From positions 1 to 64,000 of the forward strand of contig NZ_QOIN01000036.1 in the NCBI RefSeq assembly GCF_003323715.1: a DNA stretch of 64,000 nt. Direction: 5' to 3'. The notes beneath the pieces are model-generated. The model was not told the DNA's origin. It made no database searches and worked only from the letters and a program-made list of their open reading frames with translations. The translations under genes were made by a program, and so were the position numbers. Within the stretch, counting starts at the first letter, position 1; each line of letters opens with the position of its first letter. Positions 39,243 to 49,012 of the stretch are shown here, piece after piece. The DNA comes from Streptomyces diacarni. Lineage in GTDB: Bacteria; Actinomycetota; Actinomycetes; Streptomycetales; Streptomycetaceae.

Positions 39243-42128
39243 TCAGGTGACAGCCGTGGGGCCCTGGTCCTCGTCGAGTGCGTCGAGTTTCTCGCGTAGG
39301 TGTGCTGCGTCCGGGTGGTTGAACTCCTCCAGGAGTTCCAGCGCGCGGCTCCAGTGCGTGCGGGCGGCATCGGGGTTGTCGCCCGCCAGGTGCACGTCGC
39401 CGAGGTGGTCGATGGTCTGGGCCTCGCCCCAGCGATTGCCGACGGCCTGATGCTTGGTGAGCGCCTGGCAGTAGTGGGAGATGGCCTCGTCATGGTGGTG
39501 GAGCTGGTGGTGCACGGTACCGAGGAAGTCCAGGGAGATGCCCTCGACCCAGGTGTTGTCGGTGGCGCGTTGGACGACCAGCGCCGCTTCCAGGTAGGTG
39601 CGGGCCTCGTCGAGCCGTCCGAGTCGCAGGTGTGCCTCGCCCAGGTTGTTCAGGCAGATGCCCTCGCCCCACCCGTGGCCGACGGCGCGGTCGATCTCCA
39701 GTGCCTGTTGCAGGTGTTCCAGCGCCTCCTCGTACCGGCCTGCTCGCAGGCAGACGTCCCCCAGGTTGCCGATGATGCGGGAGGCGCCCAGCTCGTCGCC
39801 GAGCTCTCTCCAGCGGGGCAGTGCCCGGTGGTAGTAGTCGATGGACTCGTCCAGGTTGCTGCTGATGGCGAGGGCGTTGGCCACGCCCGTGAGGCTTTCG
39901 GCCTCGCCTCTCCGGTCTCCGGCTCGGCGCGCGGCCGCCAGGCTCAGCCGGTTGCTGGTCAGCCAGTCGCTCGTATGGCTGCGCAGGTAGAAGAAGCCCC
40001 ACAAAGCGGCGGTGAGCCGCCAGGCGACGTCTGTCCGTGTCCCGGCGGCGTGGGCGATGGCGGCGACGAGGTTGGCGCGTTCGGCCGAGCACCAGTTGAG
40101 TGCCTGATCGTAGGTGGTGAACTTCAGCGGCTCGTTGTCGGAGAGCAGCGGGATGAGCGGCACCGGTGGGCGGTGCGGGGTGAGGAACCGGGAGGCGGCG
40201 TCGGCGGTGTGCAGGTACCAGGTGAGGACGCGTTCGACCGCCTGCTCGCGATCCGGTGCCGTCTCCTCGCTGCCGGCCTGTTCGGCGGCGTAGACCCGCA
40301 GCAGGTCGTGGAAGGCGTAGCGGCCGGGGAAGTGCTCGGTGAGCAGGTGGGCGTGGGTGAGTTCGGCGAGCAGGCCGCGGGTCTCGCGGCGGCTGAGCCC
40401 CGCCAGGGTGGCCGCGGCGGGCGCGGAGATGTCGGGGCCGGGGGCGGCGGCCAGCAACTCGAACAGCCGCGCGGCCGGCGCCGAGAGGGCCTGGTACGAC
40501 CAGGAGAAGACCGCGCGCACGTCGGAGCTGATGTCGCCGCCTGCGAAGGCGTCGAGGCTGCCGTGGCTGTCGCGCAGCTCCTCGGCGACGGCGTACAGCG
40601 GGAAGCTGGGATGGGTGGCGGCACGGGCTGCGACGATGGCCAGCGCCAGCGGCAGCCGTGCGCAACTGGAGATGATCTCGTCCGCCGCCTCGGGTTCCAC
40701 CGCGAGCCGGGCGGTACCGATCCGGCGGGCCAGGAAGTCCCGCGCGTCCGCGAGTGGGAGCGGGGTGAGGGTCAACGGGCGCGCGCCGTCGTTGGCGATG
40801 AGGCCGGTGAGCTGGTTGCGGCTGGTGACGATGGCCAGGCAGCCGGGGCCCGCGGGCAGCAGGGGTCTGACCTGCTCGGTGTCGCGGGCGTTGTCCAGCA
40901 GCAGCAGGACGCGGCGGTCGGCGAGCAGACTGCGGTACAGCGCCGTGCGCGCCTCCGGGCGCCCGGGCATCTGTCCCGGAGGCACACCGAGCGCGTCGAG
41001 GAAGGTGTGGGTGGCCTCGTCCGGCGGCATGGCCGTGCCGGTCGGGTCGAAACCGCGCAGGTTGATGTAGAGCTGCCCGTCGGGGAAGCGGTGTGCGATC
41101 TCGTGTGCCCAGTGCACGGCCAGGGTGGTCTTGCCGACACCGGCCATACCGCCGATCGCGCTGATCACCACGGCGTTGGGGTGTTCGCCGCCGGCGGGCA
41201 GCAGGGCGTGCGTCTGGGCGAGTTCCGTCTCCCGCCCGGTGAAGACGGGCAGGTCGGCGGGGAGTTGAGCCGGGCGGGCCGCGGTCGGGGCGGGTGGGTC
41301 GGACGGCGTGAGCGCCGGCGTGGCCGACTCCGGTGCCGGAGGCGCGCCCAGTGACGGGTCGGCCGACAGTATCCGGGCGTGGATATCTCCCAGCGCCTCG
41401 CCGGGCTCGACACCCAGTTCCGTGACCAGGGTCTGCCGTATGGTGCGGAAGGCCGCCAGCGCCTCGGCCTGCCGCCCCGACCGGTAGAGCGCGAGCATGA
41501 GCAGGCCGTGCAGTTTTTCCCGTAGCGGATGCTCGGCCGTGAGCGAGGTCAGTTCGGCGGTGAGTTCCTCGTGGTGCCCCAGGCGCAGGTCGATGTCGAG
41601 ACGGACCTCCACAGCGGCAAGCCGCTGTTCGTCGAGCCGGTGCCGTTCCGCCTCGGCCAGTGGCCCGGGAACACCGGTCAACGGTTTGCCGTCCCACAAC
41701 TCCAGTGCGGCGCGCAGCAGCTCAGCCGCGGTGGACAGGTCCGTCGCACTGCGCGCCTTCTTCGCCTCCGCCACGCGGCGCTCGAAGACGGCCAAATCCA
41801 GGGCGTGAGGCGGGAGACGGACCAGGTAGCCGTCCGCGACCGAGACGATCACCTGCGGGCCTCCACCCGCGCCCCGCTCGTGCTCCAGTACCTTGCGCAG
41901 CCGTGACACGTAGGTACGCAGAACGGTCACGGCGCCCCGTGGTGGCTCGGCCCCCCAGACCGCGTCCACGAGCTCCCCGATCGTGGCGGGACGTCCGCGC
42001 CGTAGCAACAGCGCCACCAGCAGAGCACGTTGCTGTGGTGACCCGAGGGCCAGTTCCTGCTCCGCACGCCAGGCTCGAACGGGGCCTAAAACGGCTACAC
42101 GCAGGGATTTCGCTTCACTCGCGTTCAC
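39243..42128 (-). CDS. SARP/AfsR-like regulator with BTAD, NB-ARC and TPR domains
   Basis: A 961-residue regulator. Residues ~8-105 are an OmpR-type winged helix (LRVAVLGPVRAW ... TVLRTYVSRLRKVLE), ~110-255 a bacterial transcriptional activation domain (LAVFERRVAEAKKARS ... AEHPLREKLHGLLMLALYRSG), ~300-600 an NB-ARC ATPase (Walker A GMAGVGKTTLAVHWA near 331; RRVLLLLDNA), and from ~700 to the end tetratricopeptide repeats (EALEHLQQALEIDRAVGHGWGE and similar). This is the AfsR layout of Streptomyces global or pathway regulators. GTG 42128 is used because no better start or ribosome site lies upstream. It lies between the two secretion-like sets and is divergent from the DUF418 gene. Its targets cannot be read from sequence; it may control either set or an unlinked pathway. 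Confidence 0.93.
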   Translation of the reverse strand: MNASEAKSLRVAVLGPVRAWRAEQELALGSPQQRALLVALLLRRGRPATIGELVDAVWGAEPPRGAVTVLRTYVSRLRKVLEHERGAGGGPQVIVSVADGYLVRLPPHALDLAVFERRVAEAKKARSATDLSTAAELLRAALELWDGKPLTGVPGPLAEAERHRLDEQRLAAVEVRLDIDLRLGHHEELTAELTSLTAEHPLREKLHGLLMLALYRSGRQAEALAAFRTIRQTLVTELGVEPGEALGDIHARILSADPSLGAPPAPESATPALTPSDPPAPTAARPAQLPADLPVFTGRETELAQTHALLPAGGEHPNAVVISAIGGMAGVGKTTLAVHWAHEIAHRFPDGQLYINLRGFDPTGTAMPPDEATHTFLDALGVPPGQMPGRPEARTALYRSLLADRRVLLLLDNARDTEQVRPLLPAGPGCLAIVTSRNQLTGLIANDGARPLTLTPLPLADARDFLARRIGTARLAVEPEAADEIISSCARLPLALAIVAARAATHPSFPLYAVAEELRDSHGSLDAFAGGDISSDVRAVFSWSYQALSAPAARLFELLAAAPGPDISAPAAATLAGLSRRETRGLLAELTHAHLLTEHFPGRYAFHDLLRVYAAEQAGSEETAPDREQAVERVLTWYLHTADAASRFLTPHRPPVPLIPLLSDNEPLKFTTYDQALNWCSAERANLVAAIAHAAGTRTDVAWRLTAALWGFFYLRSHTSDWLTSNRLSLAAARRAGDRRGEAESLTGVANALAISSNLDESIDYYHRALPRWRELGDELGASRIIGNLGDVCLRAGRYEEALEHLQQALEIDRAVGHGWGEGICLNNLGEAHLRLGRLDEARTYLEAALVVQRATDNTWVEGISLDFLGTVHHQLHHHDEAISHYCQALTKHQAVGNRWGEAQTIDHLGDVHLAGDNPDAARTHWSRALELLEEFNHPDAAHLREKLDALDEDQGPTAVT

Positions 42129-42352
42129 GCGTTCGACTCTACAGAGCTCCCACGTAAACGGAAGCACCCGCTTGCGGTTTCGCCCGGTTGTTCTCGGTCC
42201 GACATCTGGAGTTAACACGCGGCGGGTGCGGGGCGGTCACGTGAGCGTCCGGCGGTTGAACCCCTTCGCCCGGCCCCCCGTGGTGCCCACGAAGGGCGCG
42301 CCGCGGCAGGCGCGCCACCGCGAGCCCCTGTGGGGGGAAGGCGAGGACGGCG

Positions 42353-43600
42353 TTGTCCGTGGAGGAGAAGGCCCACCCCGGGGCGGCGGCCGGCACAGAC
42401 GCGGGCGCACTTTGCGCCACAAGCCCGGCGACGCCGCCACGCCTGAGCCACGTCGATGCCCTGCGGGGCTTCGCCCTGCTGGGAATCGTGCTGGTCAACG
42501 CCGCGACCATGGCGGGCCCTTACGGCGGCGCGGGGCCGAACGGTTCTCTGCCGGACGCGGTGGCCGCATGGCTCGTCACCGCCTTGGCGAGTACCAAGTT
42601 CTACCTGCTCTTCTCCTTCCTGTTCGGCTACAGCTTCACTCTGCAGATGCGCTCGGCCGAGCGGGAGGGCGCCGGGTTCGCGGCCCGGCACCTGCGTCGG
42701 CTGCTGGGCCTGTGGTGTCTCGGGCTCGCGCACGCCGTGTTGCTTTTCCCCGGCGACATCCTGATGACGTATGCGGGACTGGGGCTCGTTTTGTTCGCCG
42801 CCCGTAACGTGAAGCCGCGTACGGCGCTACGTGCCGCGGCCTGGCTGGCCGCGGCGTTCGGCACGCTGCTGCTGGCTCAGGGCCTGCTCGCTCTGGTGAC
42901 CCCCGCTTCCCAGGAAGCCCCGGTCGTGGTGCGGGACACGGTGGCCGCGTACCGTGGCTCTCCGGCCTCCGTCGTTGACGCCAACCTCGACCAGTGGCGG
43001 ACCCAGCTCGCCGGGGATCTTCTCTACGCACCGCACATGCTGGCGGCGTTCCTGACGGGCCTGGCCGCGGGCGGAACCGGGGTGTTCGACGCGCCTGTCC
43101 GGTACCGCGCGCGACTGCGGCAGTGCGTCGCCTACGGTCTGCCCGTCGGCCTGGCCGGGAGTGTGTTCATGGCGGTGTGCGGCAACGGGCCGCTGGAGCC
43201 GCGCTGGTCCGCTCTCGGCACGGCAGTCGGTGCGCTCACCGCACCGGCGCTCACCGCGGCATACGCCGCCGGGCTGGTGTTGTTGCTGCGTACCCGGGCG
43301 GGCGGGCGGCTCGGCCGGCTGCTGGCACCGGCAGGCCGGATGGCGCTCACCAACTACCTGTCGCAGTCGCTGCTGCTGGCGTTGGTCTTCACCGGCTACG
43401 GTCTCGCGCTGTACGCCCGTGTCGGAGCGGCCGCGGTGGTGGGCGGGTGCCTGGCCCTGTACGCGGCCCAATTGGCGCTGAGCGCCTGGCTGCTGCGCCG
43501 CTGGCGGTACGGGCCTGTCGAATGGCTCCTGCGTTCCGTCACGCGGGGCTGGACGGGCCGGCCGGTTGCCGTGCCGGGCAGCCGGGGCGCAGCGGGCTGA
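42353..43600 (+). CDS. DUF418 family membrane protein
   Basis: A 415-residue polytopic protein of the YeiB/DUF418 type. It begins with RLSHVDALRGFALLGIVLVNAA, the diagnostic DALRGFALLGI signature, and continues with FSFLFGYSFTLQM, GDILMTYAGLGLVL, and the C-terminal DUF418 stretch LAPAGRMALTNYLSQSLLLAL ... YGPVEWLLR. About ten hydrophobic helices are visible. The family's biochemical role is undetermined; members are related to acyltransferase-3-like proteins and often neighbour regulators or stress genes. TTG 42353 has GAGGA five bases upstream; GTG 42359 is an equally possible start. It is divergent from the SARP gene across 224 bases, so the two may share regulation. Confidence 0.88.
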   Translation: MSVEEKAHPGAAAGTDAGALCATSPATPPRLSHVDALRGFALLGIVLVNAATMAGPYGGAGPNGSLPDAVAAWLVTALASTKFYLLFSFLFGYSFTLQMRSAEREGAGFAARHLRRLLGLWCLGLAHAVLLFPGDILMTYAGLGLVLFAARNVKPRTALRAAAWLAAAFGTLLLAQGLLALVTPASQEAPVVVRDTVAAYRGSPASVVDANLDQWRTQLAGDLLYAPHMLAAFLTGLAAGGTGVFDAPVRYRARLRQCVAYGLPVGLAGSVFMAVCGNGPLEPRWSALGTAVGALTAPALTAAYAAGLVLLLRTRAGGRLGRLLAPAGRMALTNYLSQSLLLALVFTGYGLALYARVGAAAVVGGCLALYAAQLALSAWLLRRWRYGPVEWLLRSVTRGWTGRPVAVPGSRGAAG

Positions 43601-43676
43601 CCGCTGCGCGGGTGCCGCACGCGCCGGCCTGCCGGCCGGTCGTCGGCGAGCCACCGGGCTGAGCCGTCCAGGTACC

Positions 43677-43749
43677 GGCCGACACCGCACGGGCCTGCCC
43701 GGCCGACACCGCATGGGCCTGCCCGGCCGACCGGTCGGCCGGGCAGGCC
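43677..43749. terminator. Tandem repeat and perfect hairpin between convergent genes
   Basis: A 24-base unit starting GGCCGACACCGCA is repeated twice in tandem (43,677-43,700 and 43,701-43,724, one mismatch). The second copy merges into a perfect 17-base inverted repeat with no spacer (43,716-43,732 and 43,733-43,749). It lies between the DUF418 gene and the coupling-ATPase gene and should terminate both. Confidence 0.75.
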
Positions 43750-43768
43750 GTGACGTCAGTCGTTCCGC

Positions 43769-45646
43769 CTAACGGGCGTCCGGCAACGGGAACGGTTCCG
43801 GGGCGGAGGGCGCCTGTTCCGTGTGCAGCAGCGGGGCGGGTGGCACCTGCCCCTTGTGCAGGTGTACCAGGTTGCCGGGGTTGCCGGGCGCCGGTGCGGC
43901 GCCGGCCCACGCCCGTGCCGCCCGTGCGGTGATGGCCTCCGTCTCGGCCTTGGCGGCTGCCGAGATGACCGCCGCGTTGGGCTCCTTGTACCAGGGGCGG
44001 AGCCGGATGAGCGCGGGCTTCACGCCGGTGGCCAGCAGCAGGGCCCGGCCCTTGGGCAGGGCGCGGATCTTGTCCGGGGGCAGGATCGGGTCGAGCCGGT
44101 AGGAGACCGAGCGGGAGCCGCCGTCGCTGCTCTTGGAGTAGGAGGAGGTCTTCACGTCGTGCTGGCCGACGAGTTTGGAGACCTTGTCGACGAAGTCGGC
44201 GTCGTCGAGTCCGGCGCCCAGCAGCTTGATGGTGGCGGCGCTCCAGAGCGCGTCCATGCCGGCTTCTCCCCACACCCGTGCGCCCTGGCGGTAGCTCTGC
44301 AACAGCGTGACGACGTTGATGCCGCGGGAGCCCAGGTGGCTGTAGAGGTCGGGGAGGTCCGAGATGCGGCAGACGTTGGCGGCCTCGTCCAGCACGGCGG
44401 TCATCGGGGGGTCGAGGCGGCCGCCCATGCGCTCGGCGGCGATCACTCCGGCGCGCAGGGTGGCGTCGGCGAGTCCGGCGATGACGCCGGCGGCGGAGCC
44501 TCCGCCGTCCTTGGAGAGCAGGTAGAGGGTGTCGCGGCCGAGTACGTGCTCGTGCGGCCGGAACTCCGGCAGTGCGGGGTCGGGCGTGACCCAGGCGGCG
44601 ATCTCGGGGTCGAGAAGGCAGGCGACGCACTGCCTGGCGGTCTCGTAGATGCTGTCCCGGGTTTCGGCCGCGCCGCGCACCGTGCCTTGGAGCTGGTCGG
44701 CCATGGCGGTCATCTCGGCGTCCCGCAGCAGGTCGATGGGGGTGCGGTCGGCCGGGTCCGCGAGCCAGCCGAGCAGTTCGGTGACCGAGGCCCCGCCCCG
44801 CGCCGCGGCGAGGAACAGCGCCGTGAGGGTGTTCTGGGCCGCCGAGATCCAGAAGTCCTTCTTGGAGGCGTCGTCGTTGACGGAGGCGACGAAGTGGCCT
44901 GCCAGCCTCCGGGCGCCCTCGATGGTGTCGCAGTCGGCCAGCATGTCCCACCACATGGCGCGTGGGACGTGGGCGATGCCCTGCGGGTCGAACGTCCACA
45001 CGACGCCGGTCTGTTCGCGTGCGGCCCGGGTGACGGCGTAGACGTCCGACTTGTTGGATGTCAGCAGCACGGCGCCGCGCGCCCGCAGCACCCGGGGGAC
45101 GGCGATCCCGGTGGACTTGCCGGCGCGCGGCGCCATCAGGTCGAGTTCCACGTCCTCGAAGGAGGAGCGCAGCTCGGGGCCTTTGGGCTCCAGGTCCCCG
45201 AGCAGGTTGCCCGTCTCGTCCGGGTGCAACTGGTCCTGGCCCTTGAGGGAGGGGCGCAGTTCGCGGGCGCGGGCCGCGATGCCCCGGGGGCACATCGCGG
45301 CCAGCTCCTTGGCCCCCGCCAGCCCCTTCGTCCGAGAGGTCCCCGTGGTGCCGCCCAGCACCTTCCGCACGGCGAGGGCCACCAGCACGGCGAACGTGCC
45401 GAACACCAGGCAGATCCCGGTCCACACCGCCCACGGCACCGCGTCGGGCCACAGATCCGTCGGGCCGTGGGTGAGGAGTGAGGCCAGCAGCACGGGGGAG
45501 AAGGCCGGCGGGTGCCAGCCCGCGCCGCTGAGCAGCGCGGCGCCCAGCGTCCCGCCGAACCAGACGCCTCCCGACGTCATCAGGGCCAGGGTCACGACCC
45601 CGACGATGGCCCAGGGCCAGTACTCGGTTCCGCCTCTTCCGCTCAT
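43769..45646 (-). CDS. Set B: VirD4/TraG-like coupling ATPase
   Basis: A 625-residue protein with two N-terminal transmembrane helices (~10-30 and ~72-95), then a P-loop domain: Walker A APRAGKST (~172-179) within DLMAPRAGKSTGIAVPRVL, LTSNKSDVYAVTRAARE, Walker B MTAVLDEAANVCRISDLPDLYSHLGSRGINVVTLLQSYRQ. This is the VirD4/TraG/TcpA-type coupling protein that delivers DNA or protein substrates to a type IV channel. ATG 45646 follows AGGAGG and overlaps the stop of the VirB4-like gene by four bases (ATGA). It is the last gene of the set B operon. Set A has no equivalent. No relaxase gene accompanies it in the window, so the substrate could be protein or an unlinked DNA. Confidence 0.9.
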   Translation of the reverse strand: MSGRGGTEYWPWAIVGVVTLALMTSGGVWFGGTLGAALLSGAGWHPPAFSPVLLASLLTHGPTDLWPDAVPWAVWTGICLVFGTFAVLVALAVRKVLGGTTGTSRTKGLAGAKELAAMCPRGIAARARELRPSLKGQDQLHPDETGNLLGDLEPKGPELRSSFEDVELDLMAPRAGKSTGIAVPRVLRARGAVLLTSNKSDVYAVTRAAREQTGVVWTFDPQGIAHVPRAMWWDMLADCDTIEGARRLAGHFVASVNDDASKKDFWISAAQNTLTALFLAAARGGASVTELLGWLADPADRTPIDLLRDAEMTAMADQLQGTVRGAAETRDSIYETARQCVACLLDPEIAAWVTPDPALPEFRPHEHVLGRDTLYLLSKDGGGSAAGVIAGLADATLRAGVIAAERMGGRLDPPMTAVLDEAANVCRISDLPDLYSHLGSRGINVVTLLQSYRQGARVWGEAGMDALWSAATIKLLGAGLDDADFVDKVSKLVGQHDVKTSSYSKSSDGGSRSVSYRLDPILPPDKIRALPKGRALLLATGVKPALIRLRPWYKEPNAAVISAAAKAETEAITARAARAWAGAAPAPGNPGNLVHLHKGQVPPAPLLHTEQAPSAPEPFPLPDAR

Positions 45647-47400
45647 GCGGTCCTCCTGTCGGGATCCGCTCCGCTGACGGGTGCAGGTCCGCCGGCCGGG
45701 GCCGGGCCGTTGACGATCGGCCCGTTGACCGGGGCCGCTCCGTTGACCGGGGCCGCTCCGCCCCCGGGAGCCGGACCGGCGGTCGGCACCTGCTCGACGC
45801 CGGCCCCGTCTTCGTATGCGACCCCGGCCTCGTATGCGGACTCGGCCTGCTGCTCGGGGACGGCGTCGTTCTGCACCCAGCGGATGTTGGTGTCGTGCAG
45901 TCGGCGTTCGGTGTCGGTGATGGCGACCTTGATGGGTAGTCCGGGCCGGCCGCCCACTTTGATCAGGAAGCGGCCGCGGCCCGGCGGCTCCTCCCGGTCG
46001 CCGGTCACGGCCCAGCCCGGCGGTGAGGACCAGGAGGAGACCAGTTCGATCTCCCGCTGGGAGAGCCCGACGATCTTGCCCAGCTCCTCCATCTCCGCCC
46101 GCGGCAGTCCCGCGCACACGACCATGCCGGCGCGCTCGACGAAGCCGCGCGCCTTGGCCCGGTCGGCGTCGGTGCCCAGCGCCTCCGCGTCCTTGAGCGT
46201 GTGCGTGATCTTGGCGTCGCCCATGCCGAGCGTGCGGTTGAGGCGGGTGAGCGCGTCGATGCGGTCGACGATGCCGGAGGCGGCGCGCAGCGGCCGCCAC
46301 AGCTCGTCGAGCACGGTGAAGAACCAGCGCCGCGGGGTGAGGCCCTCGTCGGCCAGGGCGTGGGACGCCGCGACCGAACCGAGGCCGTCCGACCAGGCGG
46401 CCAGCATCGCCGCGGCGGTCAGTTGGGTGTCCGCCTCACCGATGCGGGAGATGTCGATGCACACCGCGGGTGCGTGCAGGTCGACCCTGGTCGAGGTCTC
46501 CGAGGCGAAGGTGTCGCCGAGGGGCCCGTCGAGAATGCCCAGCAGCGAACGGTGCAGCGGGTCGACCGCGTCGCGGTACCGCGCCTCGTCCCCCCGGTCC
46601 AGCGTCACGGCACGGATGCGGTCGGGGCCCTCGCTCAGCACCTTGAGCACGTCCGGCAGCAGCGGGGCACGGCCTGGGGGAAGGCGCTCGCGCAGATGGT
46701 GCAGCACGGCGGACACCACGGCCTGTTCGTGGTCGTCCATGGGACGGCCGCGGACGATGCCGATCAGCGCGGCGACCATGTTCAGCACCCGGCCGTGTGC
46801 CTCGGCCTTCAGCGCCTCACCGGCCTTGCCGCCGATCCTGGCGGCGACCGCGCCCATGGCGCCCGGGTCGAGCAGGTTGATGCCGCCCGTGCCCCGGCCG
46901 ATGGAGATGACCTGACCGCCCAGGGCCCGCACGGTGTCCGCGTAGTCGGGCTTGAGGTCGCCGAGCACCAGCGGCACCACGCCCGTGGCGGACAGCCCGA
47001 TCAGCATGCGGTTGACCAGCGTCGACTTGCCCAGGCCCGGCATGCCGAGCATGAACAGCGACGGGTTGGAGATGTAGCGCGCCCTGGTGAACCAGGAGAG
47101 CGGGTCGCCGCACACCGTGGCGCCGGTGTGCAGGTGCTGCCCGAGCGGGACTCCGGACATCGGGGCACCGGAGCCCGCCGCGAACGGCCACAGACCGCAG
47201 GCCTGAACGGTCGTCGCGCGCCACATCGTGGGCGGGTCCATGCCGCCGACCTGACCCCCACCGGGGCCCGGCCAGCCACGCGAGGGGGCTATCCGCTCCC
47301 GCGGCGGCGCCTTCTGCTGCTTCTTCCGGTTCTTTCCGCCCGGCCCCTGCGCACCGCGGGGTGCCTCGGCGCGCTGCTGGTTCCTCGCGCGCGGACTCAC
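45643..47400 (-). CDS. Set B: VirB4-like ATPase
   Basis: A 585-residue paralogue of the set A ATPase at 34,074. A basic N-terminus (RGAQGPGGKNRKKQQKAPPR) precedes WRATTVQACGLWPFAAGSGAPMSGVPLGQHL; Walker A GMPGLGKST is at ~119-127, Walker B in FFTVLDELWRPL, and MVVCAGLPRAEMEELGKIVGL follows. The C-terminal ~80 residues are a Pro/Gly/Val-rich tail absent from set A. Start is GTG 47400, overlapping the stop of the upstream gene by four bases (GTGA), and its own stop overlaps the coupling-protein start, so three genes are translationally coupled. Assigned as the motor of the set B apparatus. Confidence 0.88.
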   Translation of the reverse strand: MSPRARNQQRAEAPRGAQGPGGKNRKKQQKAPPRERIAPSRGWPGPGGGQVGGMDPPTMWRATTVQACGLWPFAAGSGAPMSGVPLGQHLHTGATVCGDPLSWFTRARYISNPSLFMLGMPGLGKSTLVNRMLIGLSATGVVPLVLGDLKPDYADTVRALGGQVISIGRGTGGINLLDPGAMGAVAARIGGKAGEALKAEAHGRVLNMVAALIGIVRGRPMDDHEQAVVSAVLHHLRERLPPGRAPLLPDVLKVLSEGPDRIRAVTLDRGDEARYRDAVDPLHRSLLGILDGPLGDTFASETSTRVDLHAPAVCIDISRIGEADTQLTAAAMLAAWSDGLGSVAASHALADEGLTPRRWFFTVLDELWRPLRAASGIVDRIDALTRLNRTLGMGDAKITHTLKDAEALGTDADRAKARGFVERAGMVVCAGLPRAEMEELGKIVGLSQREIELVSSWSSPPGWAVTGDREEPPGRGRFLIKVGGRPGLPIKVAITDTERRLHDTNIRWVQNDAVPEQQAESAYEAGVAYEDGAGVEQVPTAGPAPGGGAAPVNGAAPVNGPIVNGPAPAGGPAPVSGADPDRRTA

Positions 47401-48890
47401 AGCATCTCCCGCAGGTCGCGCGGCACCAGGGTGAGCTCCCAGGGGAGGATCCCGGTGGGGAGGGTGCAGCTGAAGGCCGCGGCCTGCATGCGGTCGGCCG
47501 GGCGCATCGACAGCCGTGCCGCCCCCTGGAGGTTGCGCATGGACGCGCTGGCGTCGGCCATCTCCTCCTCGTCGTCGACGGTGACGGTCAGCATCAGCGA
47601 GAACTCCACCAGGCCCGCACCGGTCGCCTCCTCCTGCGCCGTCTGCTCTGCCGCGCGCACCTCGGTGGCGGCCCGCGCCTGGACCATGCCCCGGCCCGAG
47701 GTGGCCATGAACTGTGCCGCGCGCCGGTCGGCCTCCACGATCCGCGCCGAGGTGGCGGGGTCGATGGGCCGGTAGAGCAGCGCGACCCGCTTGCGCCGGG
47801 TGCCGGGCGAGGGCTCCAGCAGGCCCCGCAGTACGTTGGCGCGCACCGTGCCGCGGGGGGCGAGGGTGAGCATCCAGGTCCGGGAGACCCCCGAGTCGTG
47901 CTGGTAGGAGCCGACGTCCTCGTAGCAGGCCGCGGGGCCCGAGTCGTCCCACTCCAGACCGGTGCCGCCGTGTCGGGCGCGCAGGTCGAGGACCTCGCCC
48001 GCGACGGCCGGGTCGTAGGCCACCCGTACGACCTCGGCGATGCGCTCGGCCGACAGCGGGTAGGCGACGCCGCCGCCCGCACCGACCAGCCCGGACAGCA
48101 GCCCGGGGATGCGGGTGGCGATCTCGGTGATCAGCTCGTCGTGCTTGACCTTCTGTCCGGCCGGGACCCCGTAGGTGAGGGTGATGTAGGTGTGCATCTC
48201 GGAGGAGGCCTGCGGATACCGCTCGACGACCTCCTCCATCACGGCGCGGGCCGCGGGCGGGGCGTCGGGGGCCAGGCGGGGCAGTACCTCGTTCGCGAGC
48301 CGGGTGCCCGAGTCGGGCGCCGTCTCGACGATGACGGAGGCCCCGCGCAGACCTGTCTCGTGCGAGAGCCGGGAGAGCCAGCCGCCCCACGCGGCCACCC
48401 AGTTGTCCACCTGGTCCGCGTCGACCAGGGAACCGCCGTCGGGCTCACAGGCCAAAACGATGGTGTAGAAGTTGCGGCTGCGGTGGAAGAGGACACCGAA
48501 GTCGCGGTCGTAGGCGTCCCTGCCCTCGCGCATCTGCATCCGGCCCAGCAGCCCGGGCGGCTGGAACCGCCCGCCCGTACGGCGCGACAGCGGACCTGAC
48601 ACGTAGGTGGTCGCTCCCTTGGACTTGCGGCGCATCCAGCCGATGCGCAGGGCGAGCAACTGGTAGGCGTTGCGCCCGTCCTGCGTCCGGATCAGCAGCG
48701 GTACGAGCACGATGCTCATCGGGACCAGCACGACGGCCGCCGCCGCCAGTGAGATCAGCGAGGCCAGCAGCGTGACGACGAGCCCGCCGAAGAGGCCCGC
48801 GGTACCGATCATGCCGAAGGGGCCGAGTCCCGGCCTTCTCGGCCTGCGCCAGTTCCCGTACGTCGGGCTCGACGCGGCGTGGGTTGACAT
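47397..48890 (-). CDS. Set B: PrgI/VirB3-like protein with extra domain (SCO6880 family)
   Basis: A 497-residue paralogue of the protein at 32,525. The N-terminus TYGNWRRPRRPGLGPFGMIG leads into two transmembrane helices (~25-70), then a soluble domain (GRDAYDRDFGVLFHRSRNFYTIVLACEPDGGSLVDADQVDNW). Shared motifs are conserved at matching positions, including the segment on RKRVALLYRPIDPATSARIVE and the C-terminal ADRMQAAAFSCTLPTGILPWE. It lacks a P-loop. ATG 48890 is used; the upstream spacer of 122 bases to the VirB6-like gene contains GGAAGGAAG just before the start. As in set A, it directly precedes the ATPase gene, so the pair probably forms one functional unit. Confidence 0.82.
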   Translation of the reverse strand: MSTHAASSPTYGNWRRPRRPGLGPFGMIGTAGLFGGLVVTLLASLISLAAAAVVLVPMSIVLVPLLIRTQDGRNAYQLLALRIGWMRRKSKGATTYVSGPLSRRTGGRFQPPGLLGRMQMREGRDAYDRDFGVLFHRSRNFYTIVLACEPDGGSLVDADQVDNWVAAWGGWLSRLSHETGLRGASVIVETAPDSGTRLANEVLPRLAPDAPPAARAVMEEVVERYPQASSEMHTYITLTYGVPAGQKVKHDELITEIATRIPGLLSGLVGAGGGVAYPLSAERIAEVVRVAYDPAVAGEVLDLRARHGGTGLEWDDSGPAACYEDVGSYQHDSGVSRTWMLTLAPRGTVRANVLRGLLEPSPGTRRKRVALLYRPIDPATSARIVEADRRAAQFMATSGRGMVQARAATEVRAAEQTAQEEATGAGLVEFSLMLTVTVDDEEEMADASASMRNLQGAARLSMRPADRMQAAAFSCTLPTGILPWELTLVPRDLREML

Positions 48891-49012
48891 GCGTTGCTTC
48901 CTTCCGTGTCCCTCGGTCCGTGCCCCTCGCGAGAGGGGGAAGGAGACTGCGGGTTGCTGGCGGGGCGTGCGCGCCGGACACTGCCTGGCCCGGTGCGCAC
49001 ACCCCGAGGGGA

